This document shows positions 5,021-10,041 of a DNA stretch of 10,041 nucleotides, piece after piece (position 1 is the stretch's first letter; each line of letters begins with the position of its first letter). The notes under the pieces are model-generated. The model was not told the origin of the DNA. It saw only the letters and a program-made list of their open reading frames with translations, and searched no databases. The DNA is from JBKQVT01 sp052139835 (lineage in GTDB: Bacteria > Planctomycetota > Planctomycetia > Pirellulales > Thermoguttaceae), in assembly GCA_052139835.1 (NCBI GenBank), contig JBKQVT010000017.1, positions 1-10,041 on the forward strand, written 5' to 3'. The translations under genes were made by a program, and so were the position numbers.

Positions 5021-5098
5021 CTATGCAACGGAAGCCGTGCGGGTAAACCCGGTCACGTACCGTCCGTTCCCGTAGGCGACTTGACAAAGGCAGCAGCG

Positions 5099-5788
5099 AT
5101 GGCAGTTGGACTACTCGGCCGCAAGGTCGGGATGACGCAGGTTTTCGGCCCCACCGGCCAGTGCATCCCCGTGACGGTGATCCAGGCCGGGCCGTGCCCG
5201 GTCCTCCAGGTGAGGACGGCGTTGCGGGACGGATACGAGGCGGTCCAACTGGGCTTTCGGGATAAACCCCGTCGCCTTGCCAGTCGCAGTGCCCGCGGTC
5301 AGGTCGCCCGTCTGGAGAGCAAGCGACAGAAGCGGCGTGGGGCGGCCGGGGTGCAGCCGGTCCCCAAGGCGGCCTGCGAACCGCAGCGGTTTGTCCGCGA
5401 GTTCCGCGTGGCGGCCGGCGGGGGCCTGGAAGTCGGCCAGCAGCTCCGCGTCGATCACCTCGCCGAGGTCAAGGCGGTCGATGTCACCGGGGTGACCAAG
5501 GGCCGGGGCACGGCGGGGGTCATGAAGCGGCATCACTTCGCCGGCCAGCGCGCCAGCCATGGCGTGAAAAAGGTGCATCGCCACTGCGGCTCGATCGGCA
5601 TGAACACCGATCCGCACCACGTCTTCAAGGGCCACCGCATGGCGGGCCATCTCGGCTCCGTCAACCGCACCGCGCGGAATCTCAAGGTGGTCCAAGTCGA
5701 TCTGGAAAACAATCTGCTCTTGGTCCGCGGGGCGGTCCCCGGCCCCAACGGCGGCTACCTGGCCATTCGCCCGACCAACAAGCTGTAA
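5099..5788 (+). CDS. rplC: 50S ribosomal protein L3
   Basis: The 229-residue product is L3, an early-assembling large-subunit protein whose long loop reaches the peptidyl transferase centre. Family blocks are VGLLGRKVGMTQVF at the N-terminus, TKGRGTAGVMKRHHFAGQRASHG (133-155), GSIGM..DPHHVFKGHRMAGH, and the end ENNLLLVRGAVPGPNGGYL. Q150 aligns by eye with the glutamine methylated by PrmB in enteric L3. In the GSIGQ motif the usual glutamine is a methionine. ATG at 5099 was chosen over an in-frame TTG at 5081, because AAAGG lies eight bases before the ATG and L3 proteins usually begin just before GLLGRKVGM. It follows rpsJ after a 228-base gap and is 14 bases before rplD. Confidence 0.96.
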   Translation: MAVGLLGRKVGMTQVFGPTGQCIPVTVIQAGPCPVLQVRTALRDGYEAVQLGFRDKPRRLASRSARGQVARLESKRQKRRGAAGVQPVPKAACEPQRFVREFRVAAGGGLEVGQQLRVDHLAEVKAVDVTGVTKGRGTAGVMKRHHFAGQRASHGVKKVHRHCGSIGMNTDPHHVFKGHRMAGHLGSVNRTARNLKVVQVDLENNLLLVRGAVPGPNGGYLAIRPTNKL

Positions 5789-5802
5789 GCAGGAAGCCCG
5801 TC

Positions 5803-6468
5803 ATGTTGACTCTCCCCGTCTATGATCGCAGCGGCGTCCAGGTGCGGACCTACGAGATCGATCCGGCCCAATTGGCCCCGCGGATCAGCAAGCAACTGCT
5901 CCACGACGCGGTGGTGATGTACCAGACCAACATGCGGCTGGGAACGGTGCGGACCAAGAACCGCTCGGAAGTGGCAGGCACGACGAAGAAGATGTATCGG
6001 CAGAAGGGGACGGGCAACGCCCGCGCTGGCTCGCGGCGGAGCGGCGTGCGCCGCGGCGGCGGTCACATCCACGCCATCCGGCCCCGCGACTGGTCCTATC
6101 GCCTGACGAAGAAGGCGATCCGCCTGGCCACCCGCATGGCCGTGGCCTCGAAACTGGCCGACAACGAAGTGACGCTGATCGACGAGTTGCGTTTCGAGAA
6201 GCCCGAGACCCGCCAGATGGCCGCCATCCTCAAGGCCCTGAAGATCGACCACGGCAGCCTGCTGGTGGCGGTAGCCGCCTACGACGCCAACGTGTACAAG
6301 AGTGCCCGCAACCTCGAGGGCGTGTCGGTCGCGCCGGTGGCCGACTTGACCGCCCTGGGGGTATTGCGGCCGACGCGGTTGTTGATGACTTGTTCGGCGC
6401 TCGACGCCCTGCGCGAGAAGGCGGCGGCCACGGTCAAGGCGCCGCTGGCGACGCCAGAGGCCTCCTGA
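5803..6468 (+). CDS. rplD: 50S ribosomal protein L4
   Basis: The 221-residue product is L4, whose globular part sits on the surface while an extended loop lines the peptide exit tunnel. The tunnel loop is clear at about residues 45-100 (RTKNRSEVAG, then YRQKGTGNARAGSRRS, then RRGGGHIHAIRPRDWSY). The rest is the usual globular Rossmann-like fold (ILKALKIDHGSLLVAV and DLTALGVLRPTRLLMT). In E. coli, L4 represses its own operon by binding the leader; no equivalent structure is obvious here. The ATG at 5803 has AGGAAG upstream. The C-terminus carries a short alanine/proline-rich tail past the family's usual end. Confidence 0.97.
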   Translation: MLTLPVYDRSGVQVRTYEIDPAQLAPRISKQLLHDAVVMYQTNMRLGTVRTKNRSEVAGTTKKMYRQKGTGNARAGSRRSGVRRGGGHIHAIRPRDWSYRLTKKAIRLATRMAVASKLADNEVTLIDELRFEKPETRQMAAILKALKIDHGSLLVAVAAYDANVYKSARNLEGVSVAPVADLTALGVLRPTRLLMTCSALDALREKAAATVKAPLATPEAS

Positions 6469-6490
6469 GGAGCAGAAAAGGAACCGCCCC

Positions 6491-6802
6491 ATGGCCCGAG
6501 ATACTACGAAGACCAAGCTGGCCCTGGCGCCGCACCAGATCATCATCCGCCCGCTGGTCACCGAGAAGGGCATGCACAAGGCGAACCGTTGCAACGCCTA
6601 TGCCTTCGAGGTCAACCACATGGCCGGCAAGGACGACGTGCGCCGCGCCGTGGAGACGCTCTTCGACGTGAAGGTAGTGTGCGTGCGGACGCAGAACCGC
6701 AAGGGAAAGCCGCGGCGGTCGCGATACCGCCAGGGAGTAACCAAGGGGTGGAAGAAGGCGATCGTGACGCTCAACCCCGAGCATCGCATCGACTTCTTCT
6801 AA
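6491..6802 (+). CDS. rplW: 50S ribosomal protein L23
   Basis: The 103-residue product is L23, located at the tunnel exit, where it is the docking site for trigger factor and SRP. Recognisable parts are IIIRPLVTEKGMHKANRCNAYAFEV, the helix DVRRAVETLFDVKVVCVRTQN, the basic loop KGKPRRSRYRQGVTKGWKKA and the final strand AIVTLNPEHRIDFF. Length is normal. The ATG at 6491 has AAGGA about eight bases upstream; the gene lies 22 bases after rplD and 13 before rplB. Confidence 0.97.
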   Translation: MARDTTKTKLALAPHQIIIRPLVTEKGMHKANRCNAYAFEVNHMAGKDDVRRAVETLFDVKVVCVRTQNRKGKPRRSRYRQGVTKGWKKAIVTLNPEHRIDFF

Positions 6803-6815
6803 GGGACGGACAACC

Positions 6816-7673
6816 ATGGGTATTCGCCGATACAATCCGACCAGTCCGGGACGCCGGGGAGCGACGGTCAGCGACTTCGCCGACCTGACGCCCGGCGCCA
6901 AGCGGCCCAAGCACCTCTCGGTGCCCAAGCACCGCAAGGGCGGGCGAAACAACCAGGGCAAGATCACCGCCCGGCATCGCGGCGGCGGGCACAAGCGGAC
7001 CTACCGGCTGATCGACTTCCGCCGCAACAAGGACGGCATCGTCGCCCGCGTGGATTCGGTGCAGTACGACCCCAACCGCACGGCGCGGATCGCCTTGCTC
7101 CACTATGTCGACGGCGAGAAGCGCTACATCTTGGCCCCCGAGGGACTGAAGGCGGGCGACCAGGTGCAAAGCGGCGAGACGGCCCCGGCGGCGGTGGGCA
7201 ACTGCCTGCCGCTGGCCAAGATCCCCCTGGGGATGGACGTCCACAACATCGAGATGCTGCCGGGCCGCGGCGGGGTGTTGTGCCGTTCGGCCGGCGCCAG
7301 GGCCACCCTGGCGGCCCGCGACGCCGACTGGGCCCAACTCAACCTGCCCAGCGGGGAAATCCGCCGCGTGCCGGCGGCCTGCCGGGCCACCATCGGCACC
7401 CTGGGCAACGCCGACCACATGGGCATCGTGCTGGGCAAGGCCGGCCGCAAACGCTGGATGGGCCGCCGTCCCCACGTCCGCGGCACCGCCATGAACCCCA
7501 TCGACCATCCCCACGGCGGCGGCGAAGGCCGCACCAAGGGAGGCCGCCATCCGGTCAGCCCCACCGGCAAGTTGGCCAAGGGCGGCTTTACGCGGAAACG
7601 AAGAAAACCGTCCTCCAAGGCCATCGTGCGGCGACGCCGCTCGCGACGCTACGGCCAGTTGAAGATCAGGTAA
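6816..7673 (+). CDS. rplB: 50S ribosomal protein L2
   Basis: The 285-residue product is L2, which binds 23S rRNA and is needed for subunit joining and peptidyl transfer. The RNA-binding N-terminal part shows KHRKGGRNNQGKITARHRGGGHKR (39-61), the middle has LPLAKIPLGMDVHNIEM, and the C-terminal part shows GKAGRKRWMGRRP.VRG.AMNPIDHPHGGGEGR (208-238), with the conserved HGGGEGR loop intact (H233). The C-terminus ends in a very basic KRRKPSSKAIVRRRRSRRYG stretch. Length is close to the usual 275 or so. The ATG at 6816 follows a purine-rich GGGACGGA. Confidence 0.98.
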   Translation: MGIRRYNPTSPGRRGATVSDFADLTPGAKRPKHLSVPKHRKGGRNNQGKITARHRGGGHKRTYRLIDFRRNKDGIVARVDSVQYDPNRTARIALLHYVDGEKRYILAPEGLKAGDQVQSGETAPAAVGNCLPLAKIPLGMDVHNIEMLPGRGGVLCRSAGARATLAARDADWAQLNLPSGEIRRVPAACRATIGTLGNADHMGIVLGKAGRKRWMGRRPHVRGTAMNPIDHPHGGGEGRTKGGRHPVSPTGKLAKGGFTRKRRKPSSKAIVRRRRSRRYGQLKIR

Positions 7674-7683
7674 CGGGTGCCAC

Positions 7684-7953
7684 ATGGGTAGATCGCTGAA
7701 AAAGGGGCCCTTCGTCAACCCCAAGCTGTTCCTCAAGGTCGAGAGACAGAACATGATCGGCTCGAAGGAACCCATCAAGACCTGGGCCCGCGCCTGCACC
7801 GTGGTCCCCGAGTTCGTCGGCCATACCTTCCTGGTCCACAACGGCAAGATCCACATGAAGGTGTTCGTGACCGAAGAGATGGTGGGGCATCGGCTGGGCG
7901 AGTTCGCCCCCACGCGGACCTTCCGCGGCCACGGCGGCAAGGGCAAACGTTAA
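7684..7953 (+). CDS. rpsS: 30S ribosomal protein S19
   Basis: The 89-residue product is S19, a small-subunit head protein that forms a complex with S13 near the A site. Classic blocks are MGRSLKKGPFV at the start, KTWARACTVVPEFVGHTFLVHNGK in the middle, and EMVGHRLGEFAPTRTFRGHGGKGKR at the end. Size is normal. It begins 10 bases after the rplB stop; its binding site is modest (GGGTG a few bases before the ATG), so translation may be coupled to rplB. Confidence 0.97.
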   Translation: MGRSLKKGPFVNPKLFLKVERQNMIGSKEPIKTWARACTVVPEFVGHTFLVHNGKIHMKVFVTEEMVGHRLGEFAPTRTFRGHGGKGKR

Positions 7954-7971
7954 AGGCTAAAGGGACGCAAC

Positions 7972-8298
7972 ATGGCTTACGAAGCGGTGCATCGATTCGC
8001 GCGGATCAGCGCCCGCAAAGTGCGCCCGCTGGCGGATTTGATCCGCGGCAAACATGCCGACGACGCCCTGGACATCCTCCGCTACCAGCCGCACCGCGGT
8101 GCCCGGTTGCTGGAAAAGGTGTTGCGCAGCGCCTTGGCCAACGCCGAGGACCGGCGGGCGGCGAACCTCGACCAGTTGGTGGTGGTGGACGTGCGGGTGG
8201 ATGGCGGACCGATGTTCAAGCGGATGCAGCCCAAGGCGCGGGGAATGGCTTCCGTCCTCAATCGGCGGATGTCGCATATCCGCGTGGCGTTGGAGTAA
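7972..8298 (+). CDS. rplV: 50S ribosomal protein L22
   Basis: The 108-residue product is L22, which contacts all 23S rRNA domains and reaches into the exit tunnel. Visible marks are the N-terminal RISARKVRPLADLIRGK, the LEKVLRSALANAED helix (the family's usual 'K.L.SA.ANAE'), and the tunnel hairpin VDVRVDGGPMFKRMQPKARGMASVLNRRMSHIRVAL, whose conserved 'P..K R..PRA.G.A..I..R..H' pattern is recognisable. The ATG at 7972 has AGGGAC upstream. It ends three bases before rpsC. Confidence 0.97.
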   Translation: MAYEAVHRFARISARKVRPLADLIRGKHADDALDILRYQPHRGARLLEKVLRSALANAEDRRAANLDQLVVVDVRVDGGPMFKRMQPKARGMASVLNRRMSHIRVALE

Positions 8299-8301
8299 TC
8301 T

Positions 8302-9018
8302 ATGGGTCAAAAAGTCAATCCCATCGCGTTCCGCACCGGCATCATGTGCGATTGGAAGAGCCGCTGGTACGCTTCCAAGCAGGAGTATGCCGATCTGCTG
8401 GTGGAAGATCACAAGATCCGCGACTACGTGAAGAATCGCCGCGACAAGTTCGGCAAGCCGCTCTACCCGGGAATCGCCAAGATCGAGATCGAGCGGACCC
8501 GCGACGAAGTCAAGGTGATCCTCTTCTCCGCCCGCCCCGGACTGCTCATCGGCCGCAAGGGCGAGCGCGTCGAGGAACTGCAAAAGGACCTCCAGGAGAA
8601 GACGGGACGTCGCATCAACATCAAGATCGAGGAACTGAATCGGCCGGAAGTGGTCGCCCAGTTGGTGGCCGAGGACATCGGCGAGCAACTGATCAAGCGC
8701 AGCGGGTTCCGCCGCGTGATGAAGCGGGCGATGGAACAGACCATGGAAGCCGGCGCCAAGGGGATCAAGATCCAGCTTTCCGGCCGCCTCGGCGGCGCGG
8801 AAATGTCCCGCCGCGAGAAACAAATCGCCGGCTCCATCCCCTTGTCGACGCTGCGGGCGAAGATCGACTACGGCTTCTGCGAAGCCAAGATCGCCCAGGG
8901 CCACATCGGCATTCAGGTTTGGATCAATCAAGGCACGTATAGCGAGGATGACAGCGATGGCGCTGATGCCAAAACGGGTCAAGCACCGAAAAAGCCAAAG
9001 AGGGCGTATAAGAGGTGA
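8302..9018 (+). CDS. rpsC: 30S ribosomal protein S3
   Basis: The 238-residue product is S3, at the mRNA entry site of the small subunit. The N-terminus MGQKVNPIAFRTGI is typical. A KH type II domain follows, with the GxxG loop in LIGRKGE (G84-G87) and VAEDIGEQLIKRSGFRRVMK. The C-terminal domain has GAKGIKIQLSGRLGGAEMSR and PLSTLRAKIDYG, then VWINQGTY at 207-213. The last 25 residues are an acidic-then-basic tail, and its last 20 or so (from about 219) are encoded where rplP already begins in another frame. The binding site GGAG lies inside the last codons of rplV, so translation is probably coupled. Confidence 0.97.
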   Translation: MGQKVNPIAFRTGIMCDWKSRWYASKQEYADLLVEDHKIRDYVKNRRDKFGKPLYPGIAKIEIERTRDEVKVILFSARPGLLIGRKGERVEELQKDLQEKTGRRINIKIEELNRPEVVAQLVAEDIGEQLIKRSGFRRVMKRAMEQTMEAGAKGIKIQLSGRLGGAEMSRREKQIAGSIPLSTLRAKIDYGFCEAKIAQGHIGIQVWINQGTYSEDDSDGADAKTGQAPKKPKRAYKR

Positions 9019-9373
9019 TGCGTCGCGCGGCAACCGCGTGGTCCACGGGGACTTCGGCCTCCAGGCCCTGCAGGGCGGCTGGATCAGCGCGCAGACCCTC
9101 GAGGCCGGCCGTATTGCCGCGCAGCAGTACCTGCGCGCCGAGGGGCGGCTGTATATCCGCGTCTTCCCGCACAAACCCATCACGTCCATCCCGCTGGAAA
9201 CGCGCATGGGCAAGGGCAAGGGGGAGCCGGAGTACTGGGCCGCGGTGGTCCGTCCGGGCACCGTGCTCTACGAGCTCGGCGGCATTTCGGAAGAGGCGGC
9301 GCGGATGTGTTTCGCCCGCCTGGCCCACAAGATGCCCGTCCGCGTGCGCTTCCTGCGACGGCGGCCGATGTAA
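8957..9373 (+). CDS. rplP: 50S ribosomal protein L16
   Basis: The 138-residue product is L16, which lies near the A site and helps place tRNA. The N-terminus MALMPKRVKHRKSQRGR and the block HKPITSIPLETRMGKGKGEPEYWAAVV.PG are diagnostic; R83 aligns with the arginine that is hydroxylated in E. coli L16. The first good start is ATG at 8957, with GAGG nine bases before it; ATGs at 8948 and 8966 are alternatives. The ATG at 8966 gives the common MPKRVKHRK start, but the binding site would be farther away. The gene overlaps the end of rpsC by about 60 bases in a different frame. A 58-base spacer with repeats separates it from rpmC. Confidence 0.95.
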   Translation: MALMPKRVKHRKSQRGRIRGDASRGNRVVHGDFGLQALQGGWISAQTLEAGRIAAQQYLRAEGRLYIRVFPHKPITSIPLETRMGKGKGEPEYWAAVVRPGTVLYELGGISEEAARMCFARLAHKMPVRVRFLRRRPM

Positions 9374-9374
9374 C

Positions 9375-9427
9375 CTTGCGAAGCCGCAAGCGGCTCACGA
9401 ACCACTAACCACTAATCACTAACCACG
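9375..9427. repeat. Small hairpin and five-unit heptamer array between rplP and rpmC
   Basis: CTTGCG-AAGC-CGCAAG (9375-9390) forms a 6-bp hairpin one base after the rplP stop. Then five heptamers run in phase from 9393 to 9427: GCTCACG, AACCACT, AACCACT, AATCACT, AACCACG. Read on the minus strand the core is TTAGTGG, like the TTAG-starting units elsewhere in the window. The array fills the space where the rpmC binding site would be expected, leaving only GAG (9427-9429) close to its ATG. Confidence 0.7.
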
Positions 9428-9431
9428 AGCA

Positions 9432-9677
9432 ATGGCCAAGCCGAGCGAACTACGCGACATGAGCAGCGAGCAGCTTCGGCTGCTGTTGAAGGAAACGACG
9501 GAACACCTGTTTCGCCTGCGGTTGCAGTCGCAGACGGAGAAACTGGACGCCCCCAGCGAGTTGCGCAAGAACCGGCGGCTGATCGCGCGGATCAACACCG
9601 TGCGGCGGCAGCGGGAGTTGGCGGCGGAGCAAGAGGCGGCCGCCGCGGCCGTCCTGAGCGGCGCGAAAGGGTCCTAG
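9432..9677 (+). CDS. rpmC: 50S ribosomal protein L29
   Basis: The 81-residue product is L29, a two-helix protein next to L23 at the tunnel exit. It shows the first helix SELRDMSSEQLRLLLKETTEHLFRLRLQ, then the loop TEKLDAPSELRKNRR and the second helix LIARINTVRRQREL (the family's 'I...RR.IAR..T...'). An alanine-rich tail of about 15 residues extends past the usual end. The ATG at 9432 lacks a strong binding site because a heptamer array fills the leader. Confidence 0.94.
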   Translation: MAKPSELRDMSSEQLRLLLKETTEHLFRLRLQSQTEKLDAPSELRKNRRLIARINTVRRQRELAAEQEAAAAAVLSGAKGS

Positions 9678-9703
9678 AGGAAAGCGAAGCGGAAAGCACA
9701 GTC

Positions 9704-10006
9704 ATGCCTAGGCGAGTCGAAGTCGGTCTGGTCACCGGCGACAAGGCGTCCAAGACGCGGCGGGTGGAGATTCCCCGCCTGGTCCGGCACCCGCGGTACG
9801 GCAAGTACATGCGGCGGAAGACGATCTGCACGGTGCACGACGAGGGGAACGACTCCCACGCCGGCGACCTGGTGGAGATCGTCGAAAGCCGGCCGCTGTC
9901 GCGGACGAAGCGCTGGCAACTGGTGCGGATTTTGGAGAAGGGGCGCGGGGCCGAGGCGCTCGCCAAGCAGACGGCGGCCGGGGAGCCCGGCAAGGAACCA
10001 TCATGA
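9704..10006 (+). CDS. rpsQ: 30S ribosomal protein S17
   Basis: The 100-residue product is S17, an OB-fold 16S rRNA-binding protein needed early in small-subunit assembly. It has VGLVTGDKASKTRRVEIPRLVRHPRYGKYMRR and VHDEGNDSHAGDLVEIVESRPLSRTKRWQLVRILEK in the normal order. About 20 residues of alanine/glycine-rich tail follow the usual end (EKGRGAEALAKQ onward). AGGAAA and GGAAAG stretches precede the ATG at 9704. The TGA stop overlaps the rplN start (ATGA), so the two are probably translationally coupled. Confidence 0.96.
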   Translation: MPRRVEVGLVTGDKASKTRRVEIPRLVRHPRYGKYMRRKTICTVHDEGNDSHAGDLVEIVESRPLSRTKRWQLVRILEKGRGAEALAKQTAAGEPGKEPS

Positions 10007-10041
10007 TCCAGATGCAAACCCGGCTCGACGTGGCCGACAAC
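10003..10041 (+). CDS. rplN: 50S ribosomal protein L14, N-terminal fragment
   Basis: The first 13 codons (MIQMQTRLDVADN) match the very conserved L14 start, MIQ.QT.L.VADNSGA. L14 bridges the subunits and binds 23S rRNA. The ATG overlaps the rpsQ stop as ATGA, with AAGGA (9992-9996) upstream. The gene continues past the window, as expected in the S10/spc operon order. Confidence 0.92.
   Translation, partial: MIQMQTRLDVADN

Noticed and set aside
4905..5087. Small minus-strand frame in the rpsJ-rplC gap
   Set aside because: It crosses a palindrome and the octamer array, with no binding site and no recognisable product.
5081..5098. TTG start for L3
   Set aside because: AAAGG is placed for the ATG at 5099, and L3 proteins start close to GLLGRKVGM.
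6771..9261. Long minus-strand open frames opposite rplB, rpsS, rplV, rpsC and rplP
   Set aside because: They mirror the codon structure of highly conserved ribosomal protein genes and have no family marks.

Overview
The window looks like a GC-rich chromosomal segment from a planctomycete-like bacterium. That assignment is an inference from the flavour of the ribosomal proteins, the orphan partner-switching genes and the repeat-filled intergenic spacers; a phylogeny of L2, L3 or S3 would settle it. There is no phage, transposon, tRNA, rRNA or CRISPR array.

Left part (1-3642), minus strand. At the edge is the first 12 codons of a gene that runs out of the window, then a sugar-phosphate isomerase/epimerase-like TIM-barrel gene with its own good promoter. 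Next, reading in minus-strand order, comes a possible transcription unit: a STAS-domain anti-sigma-factor antagonist, a RsbW-type ATPase (its likely kinase partner), and two adjacent, clearly paralogous small membrane proteins of unknown function. Upstream of these is a small two-helix membrane protein gene. The STAS gene has a strong sigma70-type promoter.

Middle (3643-4540). A divergent spacer leads to a stand-alone CheY-like receiver on the plus strand. A 313-base gap follows. It holds two perfect palindromes and then a strong sigma70-type promoter with an A/T tract in the UP-element position, about 70 bases before rpsJ.

Right part (4541-10041), plus strand. This is the canonical S10 ribosomal protein operon in standard order: rpsJ, rplC, rplD, rplW, rplB, rpsS, rplV, rpsC, rplP, rpmC, rpsQ and the first 13 codons of rplN. 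Most junctions are tight. Three stand out: a 228-base repeat-bearing gap between rpsJ and rplC with a consensus -10 box, an out-of-frame overlap of about 60 bases between rpsC and rplP, and a repeat-filled 58-base gap between rplP and rpmC.

The most unusual feature is not a gene. At least six spacers hold short tandem arrays with a strict 7-base period (8 in one case). The unit sequence differs at each place, yet all are purine-rich with a G-run on one strand. Three arrays are arranged as large inverted repeats starting at or within a few bases of the stop codon of a minus-strand gene. They are the part of the window most worth a second look.
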